A stretch of DNA of 64,000 nt from Cryptomeria japonica (GCF_030272615.1 NC_081410.1:566575152-566639151), one strand, 5' to 3'. Counted from the first letter of the stretch, positions 49,464 through 62,709 are shown. Notes: generated by a model not told the origin, from the letters alone. Program-made: numbers and translations.

Positions 49464-52400
49464 TCCAACCTCCTTGTACAATGAGATACCTTTCCTTTGA
49501 AATTCCACATTTCATCTGACTGTGCCTACTACCTTATCTAGTGCTGCACATAAGACCCTCTTTCCTATGAAAGTCCACATTTGAACTTCAATTGTGTCTA
49601 ATGCCTCGTCCACTGCTATGGAAAGAATCCCTCCTTTACTAGGTACAAATCACCATAAAAAATGAGTGCACCGACAAAAAAAGCTATCCCCCATTTCTCC
49701 TTGAAGGGACACATAATGTCAAGCCCCCTCTTTTCTTAAAGGGCACAAATGGAAAAGAATGTGCTTCTCTTATTTTCTATAGGGTCAAAAATGGAAAAGA
49801 ATATGCTTCTCATGCATGAATCACCCCTAAGAAAGAAGGTAACTCCGGATAATATGTCCTCTACCTCCATTTCATCTAACCTCTAATATGACTTGTTTAA
49901 AAAAGGTATTCCTCATCTTTTTTTGTTCACCACCTTCAATGTAGTGGTTTCATCTTCAATCCTTCAAGTGAAGTTCTCAAGTTGAATAACCATAAAAAAA
50001 TGTTTTGTTTTAGAAAAGAAACATTTAGGGTCTACCTCAAATAATGAAGTTGCAAAATATTTATTGTCTTCAGATGGACAGGTAAATGAACGCATGCATC
50101 ATAAAAGATGAAAGTCAGCCCATAAAAAATGAGGTCATGCTGAAAATAGAAAACCCCACACAAAGGGTCTCGCTTGCCAAACAAATTGTTGTGTTAGTAG
50201 ATTAAAATAACTTTCAACACAATCTATATCAACATAATTTATCCTGCTAAGGAAATATGGCAATCCCTCCAAATCTATAGATGAAAAGACAAGACAAAGC
50301 AAGATCATCATGGTAGAAAAGACAAAACGAGGCCTCTAAATGGTGCATCTTGAACAAATGAAATATTATGCTCTATAGATCACAATACATAGATCTGCAT
50401 GTTGTGTCCAACCAAGGTAGATTTTCCACATCACAATGAGAAGGATTTGTACAACGGAACAAGGAAATTTTTCACCAAGGTTTCTGCATAGGAAAATATC
50501 TGGTTTTTGTATCATTGTGTTGCTACATTATATGCAACATGTAAATGAGAAAAATGATACCATACAACCTATACAACACCTTTCTTAGAGGAATTTGATA
50601 ATAATGGATAGAACAAATGCCTTTCTGAGGCTCATTGAAACTAAGAAATACTACTCCATTTGTTAGATTAAAGAAACCACTGCTGATTTCTTTTCTTCAT
50701 AAGTTTTGAGCTTTCTAAAAGATGCAAAAAACCCTTATTATTAATGAACTAGAATTTTTCATGTGGTCGGTAGGAAAAATAAATGGCACCAACTGGTAAT
50801 CAACCATGCACTTACTTCTCTGATGATAAATGATTGCATGCAAGATCTACAATTGTAACTGGAAAAAAATAGACAACACAACTTCAATAGAGACAACACA
50901 ACTTCATGTAGGGATACTACATGATAAATGATAAATGATAAATGATGTCATACACACACCTTTAATAGAGACAACACAATTACATGTAGAGATACTACAT
51001 GCCTTTAGAAATAAATTTGTAGCCATTGATTAAGAAAATAGACAGACTTTCTGCACACAGGTTGGACTCAATGAAAATAATTCTTTCATGCAGATTTATA
51101 TGTGAGATGGTTCAAAGAAAACACACAATATAGAGTAAAAGCAAGTTGCATACGTAAAATTAACCAAACTTCCAATCTAACCAAATTCAATTCTGACACT
51201 ATGCAAGAATTATTAGGATCTACTAGATAGAATATTGATACTAGTTGGTGCATATGAGACTATCATGTATGTCTTATAAGTTAACCAAATAAAAATTGAT
51301 ACAGAAATGGAATATGTGGATAAAGGAAAATATACCACTAATATGTACAATTACAATAGATTAACATATATATAATTTTAATGAGATCCACTACCTCCTC
51401 GAATTGTGGTAATGTAGTCTAAGAATCTACATGTAATTCATCTAAGACTAGTGACACACAAAATTATAGTTGTAAGAATGAAATGAAATGTGCATAAGCA
51501 ATCTTATTCCCTTAAAAGATTATCTAGAAGATGGAGTAATCTACACTAACAAACCAGACTTAGAACCTTTACAAAAAGTATTTACCAAAAATAAAATTAT
51601 TATAATGTTATGATTATCTTACTAATGAAAAAGGAAAAATAAAAGAACATCCACTCACAAGAGCTCCTTATAAGTATGCTCAATATAAATAACCTTTATG
51701 TAGCAATCAACTCTAGACAAACCATATAATGAGTACACAGGTATTTCATGGTAATAGGTACCCAATTTATGTTACTTATCAACTATATTACATTTGTATT
51801 CATGTGCTCATTCCTAGTTGTGATCACATTATTATCTTTTAGATCTTCCTTTTAAAGATTCAGATATTTCCTTGAACTACAATTGCAAAAGTATTCCTAA
51901 AGAAATACAAGAAATTTTTAAAGATGTTGGTTAGAAAAAATGATGAATCTAAATATTCATCTATCTCCATGTATTCATCCATCTTTCTTATATTCAATAA
52001 TTTGTTAATTCTTTTAGCTTCAACAAATGATTTAGGGTTTGAATCTTATGTAGAGTGGATGGTTTTGATTCATTTTCCTACAACATGGAAATTTCTATAC
52101 AAAGTCCATTCCTTTTCTTCTTTTCTACTTCATATAACAAATGAGAGAAACTCTCAAATGAAATCAAATCTAAGTGGATTGAGATGCACATTTGATCTCA
52201 CACATTCATCATTCGGAACCAACACTTGATCTTGTACCAATGAAAAATATTCAATTTCAAAGAACCTGGGAGCCTAAGGGAACTAGAGTAGCAAGTTATC
52301 TATTAAAATATATTAATTCATTGAGATGTGTTAAAATAAATATTATAATTTCAAAATCTTTTAGATTATAACAATTAATAGGAGGAAAGGTTGTTGGAAT

Positions 52401-53077
52401 CAAAATTTGAGTTGGATCACTCAAGATAACTTCGAGGGGATAGATGAGGTGTAAATTAAAAAGAAACAAGGGTAAAAAAAAATTAGCTATTATTTTGTGA
52501 ATAATATATCTTCCTTTGTAATGGCATGTACAAGTTCCTCTTAAGAGATATCAAGCTAGAAAAACTCCCCAATGCTACTCATCAAACCTAGAAAAGGGAA
52601 AGGATCTCCAACATCAATAGGTAATGTAGTCACTAGTGTGCTAGAGATCTCCCTTCCACGTTTAGGATTATTTAAAAACATATTCACTAAAAAAAACATT
52701 GGTCCATATAGAGTGGCTTCTTATTAGGTATAAGTGACTCAAATTGGATCTCTTAAATGCATAGCAATATTCCTTTGATTTCTTCTTCATGTCTCTATTT
52801 CCAAAGACAACTCCATACTATATCTTCCTCTCATTTTCTTCCAAGGAATGCTTTAGCTTATGTAATTTAGTAATAAACAAATTAATTTGTCCAAACCATC
52901 TCTCTTACAAAGACAATCTAATTATTCCACTCCAAAATATCCATTAGCCCCTTATTCTCAGAAAAAATGACCAGATATATGTGATATTTCTTTATTTCAT
53001 CTATGACTTGATTTAAATTTTATACTTCAACAAGTATCTTAAATTTAGTGTTGCTAATGTATATGTCCCCTTTGTCG
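49464..53077. repeat. right flank of duplicated block, middle copy; no gene seen
   Basis: Collinear with about 7545-11106. At about 50880-50945 this copy has local tandem growth (repeated GACAACACAACTTCA and GATAAAT units) that copy 1 lacks. Frames such as 51924-52229 are not preserved between copies. Confidence 0.6.
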
Positions 53078-53246
53078 GCATATTGCATTAGAATAAGTTG
53101 CATATAATAGTTTGTTGGTTGCATACCATAGTTATAGAGCTAGTTGATCAGTTTTAAACTATTTGTATTGCCATGAGTTTTTGCAATCCGATTGTATAGT
53201 CATTTGAGGCCAAGAACTGTTCCAGAGAGGTGAGATTGCCTCATTG
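53078..53246 (+). repeat. truncated small LTR and junction, block copy 2
   Basis: The first ~95 bp equals 11107-11207. It is then fused at 53170-53172 to sequence equal to 11802-11875, a 594-bp deletion with GCC shared at both ends. Similarity to copy 1 ends at about 53246. Confidence 0.65.
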
Positions 53247-54136
53247 TATGCTATTGGTTAAAGTATTAAACAGATACATAAGGAGTTGTGTTTTTATTTT
53301 TGGAGGTATATGGGTCCATCATTAGTTGAAATCAATATTCTCCTTTTTTAGCTACGGTTATGCATATCTCAAACATTACTTATACTTTCAAAGACATCCG
53401 TGCTACTCATGGCACAACCTTGAAAGTCTCATTTGAAACACCAAATGGATAAAGTTTAAAAATATCATTGAAGGTTGGAGGCAATAGAGGTAGGAGGTGT
53501 TTTATCATCCCAAGCTATCTTCTATCTTACAGACTATTCATTGCATGAGAAGCACCCTTTTTGTCACCCTAAACAAAAGTGGGAACTTGGCATTATATGT
53601 CCCTTCAAGGAGCAAGCAGGCGATATTTCTTGTGAGTGCACTTGGTGTATTCACATTTGGTTGGAGATCATACAATACTTGAGGAGGCATCAAACACACT
53701 TTGAGGTGATGTGGATGTTCAAAGGAAAAGTGTCTCGAGTGCACACATTTTGTTGGTGATTTGTACAACAGAGGAGGGATTGTTTGCATAGCACTATAGG
53801 AAGCATTATATGCACTCAAAGGAGATGTGGACTTTCAAAGGATGGTTTCTCATTTGCAACACTATTGGAGGTATTACACGCACTCAAACGAGATATGGAA
53901 TTTCAGAGGAAATGTGTCTCATTATGCATGGAGGGTGGGAACGTTTTATGTTATCCCATGTTGTGTGAATGGTTGGAAGTTTTATAGTCAAGAGATCGAC
54001 CAATACAATCAGTTTGATGTTTCCTAGGTGAGCAAGGAAGATTGGTTAAGGTGCTTCACCAAAGTCTCCAGAAGGATTGTGTTAAACCTCGCAATCTTCC
54101 ACTTTTGTTCAAACTAATTTAATAAGGGGAGAATAG
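53247..54136 (+). pseudogene. remnant interior of small-LTR retroelement
   Basis: It lies between a truncated left LTR and a right LTR. The frames at 53475-53759 and 53784-53987 show no known domain. Part of it (about 53540-53960) is an inverted, diverged relative of 7540-7870. A polypurine-like AATAAGGGGAGAATAG lies directly before the right LTR. Confidence 0.4.
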
Positions 54137-54328
54137 TGGTGTATTGCATTTGAATAACTTGCATACAATAGTTTGTTTGTTGCGTATGACAATTCAGGAG
54201 TTAGTTGACCAATTTTAATAGTATTTGTATTGCCTGTAAAAAACCTTACATTGCAAATTTGATTTAATTTGAATTCTTGATCAATAGTATTAATTTCTAA
54301 TTTTGGATTTTCTCCTTTTGTGCTCTCA
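54137..54328 (+). repeat. small LTR (3' LTR of the relic)
   Basis: 192 bp, TGGTGTATTGC to GCTCTCA, matching the 193-bp LTR at 11107-11299. It is preceded by a polypurine tract (about 54121-54136), which identifies it as the 3' copy. No target duplication could be recognised. Confidence 0.6.
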
Positions 54329-55479
54329 CTGGTAACATTTATTTATTGTAAATTTATCCTCAGAATTCTATTGAGAACTCTTGGTACAAAAATATTACAC
54401 GTGACAAATAGATAGGTTTTTTTGTTTGTGAAAAATGGTAGGGACATTGATACTAGGTATATAGTTGATATATGTGACAATAGAGTAAAGGAAATTACAT
54501 ATAGAATCCAATGATTACTATGATGCACAAACCTCTTAAAGCTTACAAATCAAGGGTGAGAAAACCCCATAAACTTTGTAGGATCATAACTTCAAGTTGA
54601 TAGGCTATAATAAAATACTTAAACAGAGTAAATAACCATGAATCCTCACCAAAAATTATTTAATAGATTCTAGATTCATGATCAAGTATAATTTCTTGGT
54701 AAGATTGAAAGGATTAAAAATGAAAATGGTTGATATTACACCAACCTTAACTAGAATCTAGGATGAGTCTCGCCAAACATATTCAAAATTAAAAATTGAG
54801 AGGTCTAAAGGTCTTGACAATAGCCAATGCACTACACATGACCAAAAACATTGGAAAGACGTGTAGGTGTGTGACATTGTCTATAAGTCAACTCACAGGA
54901 TTATAAAATGGCTTCTTTAAAACAAAATGATGAGCTCTCACTTGTCCCTTGATAGAGGTAAATGGAAAGATGAATAGAAGATAGAAATAAAACATTACCT
55001 ATGAAGATCATAATCCAAGAGAATAAAATTATTTTATGGAGCTAGGTTTTATACAAATGATCTATTTAGATGGATCCTAACTAGTGGAATGTAGATGAAA
55101 AGAAGGAATAAAGGAAAGTAGACCAAAAGAAAGTAGATGATAAAAAAAAAAAGAGAAAGTGTTTCAATCACTAGAGTGAATAGACTCAACAATAACACAA
55201 TAGGTTAAAAAGAAATCACACATTTTTATTAACTATAAAGAGATTCACAAGAAAAAGAGATACAATTTTCCTAAGGGTTGAAACTAAAAGGAATGGTAAG
55301 GTTTCCACCAAAAATATCCAATAATCCTCGTTAGCTCATTGTACATTATCAAATAGCTAACCCTCATAATAATTGGCCCTTCTCCACTAAAATAAATGCA
55401 TATATAACATTTGCATCAACCCTTTAATGGTAAAATGGTAGGTCAATAATATTTTTATAATATGAAAGGGTTTTTTTAT
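54329..55479. other. AT-rich intergenic DNA, no gene seen
   Basis: No domain-bearing frame. An A-run with AGAGAAAG lies at about 55143-55160. Nothing else stands out before the inverted-duplication arm. Confidence 0.5.
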
Positions 55480-55882
55480 TTTTATTTTCCATCATTATAA
55501 TTCAGAAATAAATAAGACTCCTCGACATCTTTAATTTGATATTGTATTGACAAAGCTTGTTCTATTGTTGTAGAGAAAACAAACAAAGATATATGACGAG
55601 TTTAACATCGTTTCTTTAAATTAATTATTTACTAAATTTAAACAATAAATATAACAATAACAAAAATTTGATCATTATTTAACATTTAATAATCTATTTG
55701 TCCAAACTTTTAAAAATATCTTTTAAAAGCACCTTGCACTCAACACATTTTCTCATACATTTATTTACATTTTAATTAGAAACGAATAAGACTCCCCATC
55801 ATCTTTAATTAAATATTTGCGCTTCCATATTATTCCATAGATTACTGCAAGGACAGCAAGCAAAGGTACATGGGAATTCGTG

Positions 55883-55888
55883 TTTATT
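55883..55888 (-). terminator. putative polyadenylation signal of PME copy 2
   Basis: AATAAA on the minus strand, about 130 nt after the stop codon, at the same distance as in copy 1. Confidence 0.5.
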
Positions 55889-56017
55889 TACACTGTTTGA
55901 CTGAGAATAAATGAGTGGCAGATGGCTGCGATGGCGTAAGCAAATTATTCGCGATGTTTATACAACAAATTGAATAGCAATAAAAAATACTGTAAACAGA
56001 TATATCTTAAATATCAG

Positions 56018-57840
56018 TTACAAGCCTGAAGTATAAGCGACTCCTGTAGCTAGAATCCATGAGGTCCCAGAGATTAATTGAGCAACTGTGAACTTGGCGG
56101 CTTCAGTGGCACTGCTGATCACATGAAACCCAGGCCAATTCACACGTTTTGACGTTCCTGCGCCACCTCCGGTGTTGCTGTATTCCCCGTAGTATAACGT
56201 GCTGAGAGCGAAATTGCCGTCCCATTCCAACCAACCAGCAGGGTCTATGTGATCGCCCAGAGTGGATTGCATAAACACAGTGCGAGAGTATTCCCTCCAC
56301 GGCCTCCCCAGGTATGTCTTGATGGATCCTTTCACAGCTTCGAGATCAGAAGACGCTGACACTACGCAATTCTGGACGGAAATTCCGGTGTTTTCATTAG
56401 GATCTGTTCTTGCCTGGGCAGTGATTGTGTTGATCTGGTTGCTCATGGGACGTCGGGCGATGATATTGCTGTTCTGGATGACGACCGCAGCGTTGCCGAA
56501 GATGAAATCCACGGTGCCGTAGATATCAACTTCGCGGTAGAATTGGCGGAGGGAGTAGACATACAAAGTGTCTTGGTAGCCTTTGATGCTGCACCGGTAC
56601 ACGGCCGACTGGTCAGACCCCACTCGAAGTGCCACGGCCTGGTGCTTCTCCGCCCCTGCCGTGTTCTCGAACGTCATATCTCTTGCCACGAATCCATTGC
56701 CAGAAACAGCTGCAAGTGCACACAAAAACACACAAATACAAAATCAATCACAAAATTCATTTGGGCGAATTCTAAACTACTATCTCCTGGTTTTGAAGTC
56801 TTACCCACAGTTGCAGTTTTGAAGGTAGTGACGCCGTCTTGGACGCTCTTGCTTCCAGTCACAACAGTTTTATCCTTGCCGTCTCCCACCAACATCAAAG
56901 TGGTTATCTTGTTGGATATGTCGATGGTCTCCTTGTAAGTTCCCGCCTTAATGTAGATGATATATCTCTTGCTGCTCTGCTCAGGCACAGCGTTGATTGC
57001 TTCGGCGATTGTTCGGTAATTGCCGGAACCGTCTTGGGCTACCACAGCATTCGCTTGGCTGGCCGGGCTTGAGGCCTGCAATAGCTTGCGATCTCCCGCT
57101 GACAGCCATTCGGGAAATCCATCTTTACTTTCACGGCCACGGTGGGAATGGAAATCTCCGTTGTTTAAAGATAGCAGGCGGCGGTTGTTAATGGTCGTGG
57201 GAGGCAAAGTGGAGAGCTTGAACATGGAGAGCGAGTTGCTCACTAATTCTGACAAATTAACGGCTCTGGACGACAGGAGAGCCCTGATGGGATTGGTGGC
57301 ACTCAAATTGAGATCACGAAATCCGTTCAAGCAGGTTTCCTGGTTTGTCAGAGCTGCACTCAACCAAATGGGGGAGTCTGTGTCTAAGGAACCGTTGTTC
57401 GAGCAGACGTTGAGACGATCGATGGTATCTTCGAAGACCTCCAAACAATCTTGCCAGGCCGCGCGCTCTCTTTCATTCATCACATTGTTTTGGAGAGTGA
57501 GGGCGAACTCGTGGGCTTTCTGAGCCCTTTGCAAGCTCATTTGAAAAGCGAAGTTAGTGAGATCGTCAAGCTTGGCGGTCTGATAAGCAGGATAGGAAGC
57601 CATGGACGAGATACATCGCTCGGGATAACGGGCTTTGCTACACGCCGAGCTCGCCACTTTGGAGACCGTTCTCCAAGCATGACGATGATGATGAGCGATG
57701 TAGTTTGAGCCCACAGAAGCACTGACTGCCACAAACACGAGTGCGGCCACAACGAGAATTGACGTCAGAGCAACTACCACGCCTCTGCTTTTCGAATTTT
57801 CTGCTTTCTCTTCATCAACTCTGGCATAACCAATCTTCAT
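56018..57840 (-). CDS. Type II pectin methylesterase (pro-region plus esterase), copy 2
   Basis: Exons 57840-56805 and 56709-56018 (minus) are joined over a 95-bp GTAAG...TTGCAG intron into 575 residues, the same structure as copy 1. A hand comparison gives about 45 substitutions, roughly 92% identity: about 36 in exon 1 (anchor and pro-region plus start of the esterase) and about 9 in exon 2. Catalytic motifs QAVAL, QDTLY, DFIFGNA and LGRPW and both processing motifs RRLL and RKLL are intact, with no stop or frameshift. One oddity: near the C-terminus copy 1 reads SWIPATGV, with the Pro conserved in this family, whereas copy 2 reads SWILATGV. Copy 1 and copy 2 could differ in pH optimum or stability, but that is guesswork. 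The start is set by the shared ATG and TATA spacing. Confidence 0.95.
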
Positions 57841-57968
57841 TTTTGTTAAGCCAATGCTTCTGTTGTTTCACAGGCGAGGACAGAATTCGAATTGTAAGAA
57901 AGCAAGCTTAAAGCTTCCTGGGAGAAATGTAATGGATGGTTTGAATCTCCAATGTGCCAAGCGTCGCA

Positions 57969-57975
57969 CTTTATA
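57969..57975 (-). promoter_or_regulatory. TATA box of PME copy 2
   Basis: TATAAAG on the minus strand, about 130 bp upstream of the ATG, equivalent to the TATAAAT of copy 1. Both are followed by the conserved GCGACGCTTGGCACATTGG-like leader. Confidence 0.7.
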
Positions 57976-58680
57976 AGATGGGATTCCGTGACATAGTTGT
58001 AATCTACCGGGAATTGGACAATCAGTATCGAAACGATAACTCCGGTGGTGCCATGAAATTCTTATTCTCTTTTACGTAGCCAATTGCTTGTCGTAGATTT
58101 CCTTTTTCTCTTTTACTTCAATCTAAACTCTATTATTGTCAAATACAGCAGCTACGAGAACCAAGTATTCGACAGAATCTCGTGCCGCATAAAATTAAGA
58201 GTAGCATTCAGCGTTGATTTCTCATTGCGTTTGCACTGCATCATCGCCTACTTGGATTGAAAAAGCCTACAACAAGTTTGCAATATAGTTATATTCCATC
58301 AAGTAATTCGTACAAGACTCTCTGTAATCAAGTTGACCATAGGTTAAGCATGTTAGCAGCCAGTTTAAAATCATGCTTTCCTTATACCATAATTTGCCCT
58401 AATTATGTCATGGAAGGGCTTATCGATCAGAAAGTTCTTTCCTTAAACAGTTATTTTCCTTATAAAGTTATTGGTCAGCGCACGACTGCGTATACAGTTT
58501 TTTTCGTCAGCATAAATTAGGAAAGCAAAAATGTGTTGAACACTATAGACGAAATTCCTTTGACAGTTCACACTTCTGGATTCTGTTTACTTTTTCATCT
58601 CTATCGATTAGGTTGAATAGTATAAGGGAAATTTCCTCGACTGCGTTAGAAACACAAATTCTATTTGATCGTATTTCTTA

Positions 58681-59929
58681 AATAGCTCTTCTTATCATAA
58701 AGCCACAGCTGAGATGTACAGTTATGTGAATCTATAAATCAGACGACTTCAACCATTTGAATGATTCATAAATCAAGATAAGATTCTTCAACTTCGACTA
58801 TTTGATTCATAAATAAGATAAGATTTCAGTTACATTAGATGTATCAGGTTTTGGATGATTCAAATCATAACAGTTTATTAAGTGGAAAATTGGCTATGTC
58901 TTGGAAGATTTATTATTACATATGGAAAAAATCTAATAGATGGGTTGAAGTTAAATTAAAAAGAAAAATTGTCTTTCAATTTAAGAGCAATTTAAGAGTA
59001 AGTAGTCTCAATGGGGAAGACATCATTTTATGAATAAAGAAAAGGAACGGTTTGTTATTGCCGCAATCATTTTGATCATTTTGAACATGAACATTTCAAG
59101 AAGAAGAAATATATAACAAACCCTTCCGCCTATCGGTTGCTTGTTGCACCACAAAACTGTGCGGCTGCTAGTTCGATTCGTATTTAATAGTCTCAAGTTA
59201 TATACGTCAGAAAAAACTTGTTGTACTGACTTGCTCATTAGTAATATGTATGTGACTCAAGAGCGTAACATCGTATTTAATGATAATGGATTTCAATAGA
59301 GTACACATGGATAAAGACTTGGCATAGAAAAAATGACAAAGGAATGATCGTATTTTAAGAATCTTATGAAAAATAAAATTAAGAATGAGGATAAGATTAA
59401 AGACCAATATTTGACTAGATTGCTTGTGGGTTTAACTCAAATGAAAGCAGAAAATTATCATTTCAAACTCTTAGGATGATCATAATTAAATATTTAATTT
59501 ATTAAGTAGATAAATGAAAATAAGAAGTTTCTAAATAAAAGATAAATTTAACTTGCGAGAAGATAATTATGAATTATTTAATTAATTTAATAGATTTATC
59601 AATGAGGAAGTTGCTAAGTTTGCCTTTATATACTCAACAATGATATGGAGTAGTAAAAATGATGCATAGGACATGTCAAGAAAACATTAAATAAATGATT
59701 AAGGCATGCAATGATCAAGACAAATAATGATGAGAATAAATTAATATAATAACTTATTTGATTAATAGAAAGTTTAACTAAAACCTTATAAAGGATATCT
59801 TCTTGAAGAACCACAGTGAAAAAAGAAACCACCACCTAAGAATATGATATTTTTTGGGAAATAATCATATAAACATATTTAAAAAGAGAAAATAAGGAAA
59901 TTTGATGATAAGGGTTCAAAATGCATTCT
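58681..59929. other. AT-rich intergenic DNA, no gene seen
   Basis: Short frames on the minus strand (59023-59238, 59207-59407, 59626-59835) are AT-driven, low complexity and without motifs. No RNA gene or clear repeat. Confidence 0.5.
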
Positions 59930-60533
59930 TTTTTCATATAGTAAATCTAATGATTATATGATCTTAAGGAGAAAAGAATTTATATGTAGAGATGTCTTTT
60001 TTAAGAGTCTAACATTCTAATTTTTCATCATATTGATCTAATAGAATACAAAAATAATAGTGATACATAATCATATTTACCCAAAAAGTTTGAGATAAAA
60101 CAATACAATATTAACGAATCAATAAAAGAACAAGAAGGATTGGATTATCCAAATTCAATATCATTATCTAGTACACTAATATAATCAGAAAGGAAAACGC
60201 CCATCAAATCATCAGGCTACAAGTTTAGTTATGCATTAATAATATTTTTTCTACATGTGCTCATGAATTAATCTTTTCTAAGGAAGAAATAATAAAGAAA
60301 AATGATTAAAGTGCTATTGATCAAGAGATGGATTTAACTCATCAAAATAAAGATATTTTTTCTCCATGTTCCCATGAATTAATTTTTGCTAAGGAAGAAA
60401 TAATAAAAGAAAAATGGTAAAGTGCTATTGATCAAGAGATGGATTTAATTCATCAAAATAATACACAAGAAATGGTATCATTATTTTTTGGTAAAGAAGA
60501 TGCCAATTATAAATGGGTACCCAAAATTATCAT
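59930..60533 (+). pseudogene. Copia integrase-end and RT-start relic
   Basis: At 59932-60018 the plus strand reads FFSYSKSNDYMILRRKEFIC followed by RDVFF, matching the Copia integrase C-terminal pattern (GYS..KGYRL....K..I.SRDV.F). At about 60410-60520 it reads SAIDQEMDLIHQNNTQEM and then DANYKWVPKI, the start of a Copia RT (AM..E...L..N.TW.LV ... KWV.KIK). The linker between contains an internal tandem duplication. The relic ends at about 60560, where the third duplicated block begins. Confidence 0.55.
60249..60475 (+). repeat. two-copy tandem duplication (~113 bp) inside the Copia relic
   Basis: CATGAATTAATCTTTTCTAAGG...GTGCTATTGATCAAGAGATG occurs at 60262 and again, diverged, at 60374. 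It duplicates the end of the linker and the start of RT. Confidence 0.85.
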
Positions 60534-61323
60534 AATCTTAACATGTCCTTATTTTTTATTTAATTATATTATAAACCAGCAAAACAAAAGAAATTCAAAA
60601 TATGCATTGAAGTTCTTGTAATATTAAATTTAAGGTTATCTTTCTAGTGTTGTTATTCCTAATGAATCATGTTATTGAATATCACATAAATCTTGTTTTC
60701 TCTTTTGTAGTTCTATAACTTTTGTGCAGTGTAAATAATGTGTGGTTGTGACACAAATATCTTGGATGCTATAATTTGCATGCATTAACAGTCTAGATAT
60801 GGAGTAATTTTCATTTAGATTTATTAGAGAGTTGTTCTAAATGGTAAAATGAACACTATTCTTTTAGCTTTAAAGTTGCATCCAGTTCAGGTTAATTTTA
60901 TTTCTCTTAAGTTATCTTAATTTCAATTAAGTTCTTTTAAGGAAAAGATTGGGACATGCCCTTGAATTGGGTAAGGCAGTTGTTATATGTTAATTTAATG
61001 TTTCAAGGTTGGGAAAATATATATAATAGATTACTTTACCATGTTTCAATAGCTATGATTATGTGTTAATTTAATCTTTTATAGACATGACTCCAAAGCT
61101 GTTAATATTGATTATTAATATTCACAACTAATAAAATGTATTGTATAAATTTAAAAAATAATAAATCATGAGATTTGTATTGGCCTACCAATTAAATATG
61201 ATCTCATCATAATTATTTATTTATGAAAATTGCAAAGAGAAGTGATGCCTCCTCCAACACATCCTCCAAATTTGAAGGAGAAGAATGAGTAGACAATTTG
61301 AAAAGTCCTAAAATGAAACCATC

Positions 61324-62110
61324 CTAGAACCACAAATTTGAAAAACCAAATATTTCCAATTGTTTCGAAGTTTTGGAATCTATGTGAACTATCAACTTTG
61401 ATGTAGCAGGAGATAGGAGAATCATGAGTAGATCCACAAACCCATTAAGAGGAACTGAATTACTCCTCACACTGGATGAAGGAGTCAAAGGAACATATGG
61501 ATTATCGTCATCATCAATGGAGTGATCAAAGGTAAACACCTTGGACTGATGATTAGCACTACCAACTACAAAAACCTTTCATGTGGAATGACCAATGAAC
61601 ATCGAATGTGGAGTGAACTCAATTGTGTAGCCTTGTTGTGTAATCTGATATACTGATAGAAGATTATGAGTGATGTTAGGAATTCAATAAACATTAACTA
61701 TTGAACCTGTACTTAAGCCATTATTACCAACAATAGCAACGTGAACAAGCTGATTGTTTGCAATCAAGAGTCTACCTTGAAGTGGTTCTCCAGGAAAACA
61801 TGGAATCAACTTGATAGATGAAGTGAATTAAAGCTCCTAAATCAATAATCCATCCAACATACCTAGGTGCATGAGTGATGATTCACCAAGACATGATCCT
61901 CAAAATAAGAATAAAATGAACTAGAAGAAGGAATATAAACTTGATTCTCCTTGATTAATTTATTTCACTCATGAATTTACACCTTCGTGTAACAATTGTA
62001 TTCAGCATGCCCCTCTTTCTTACAAAAGCCACATGTGGGTCTTTCTTTCTTATAACAATTTTGTTCACTTTGCGCGAGTTTCTTACAAAAGGTACACGTG
62101 GATAACAATA
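61324..62110 (-). pseudogene. Copia gag-protease relic (block copy 3)
   Basis: Second copy of the relic at 31260-32105. The complete zinc knuckle is preserved (CGFCKKEGHAEYNC on the minus strand, about 62000-62040), as is the 71-codon open remnant 61324-61539. A deletion of roughly 60 bp near 61901 sets it apart from the middle copy. Confidence 0.65.
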
Positions 62111-62709
62111 GCTTTAGGAGAGCCATGGGCTAGACGAAGTGGTTTGAGATTTGCCCCTTTTTGTTATTTGAGCTTCTCAGTTCCATGCACTATTTCGTAC
62201 ACACGAAAACTTACTCCACGTGACCAATAGAAACGTCTTCTATTTGCACAATCCACTAACGAAAAATTGGTAGGTTAACGAAAATGAAAAGCAATTCTAA
62301 ATTGTGTAGAATTCACTCCAAGTTCTCTGGAATGAGTCTACATAAAACTAGAACATAAACTACTTTGAAATGGATGTTTGAATATACGGTAGCAACTCTT
62401 TTTGGAAAAACTTTGGTTGAATTAGTTGCATGGATGGTCTACCATTTTATTTATTTGAATTACAATTGAAGGAGATGTGAATCTCGGATATATGCCCCTT
62501 ACGTTATCTATATTCATCAACGACTAATGACAATTAATGTTTAGTCAAAACTATACAAAACGACTATAAATGTTTGACTCGAGTAACTATCCGGTCATGA
62601 AAAGCAGCATGGACAAAGCCCGTAGTACGAACAGTCTTATACAAAACGCTTTAAATGATATTAATAAGAAGAAGAATCTCCAGCAAATGTCTCGTGCAAA
62701 ATTACAATC

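Larger units (their letters stand above)
55480..58680. repeat. inverted duplication arm B, containing PME copy 2
   Basis: Reverse complement of about 16530-19580, including promoter, gene and 3' flank. Downstream homology fades near 55480 in both arms and upstream near 58680. The two arms are about 36 kb apart. Confidence 0.85.
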
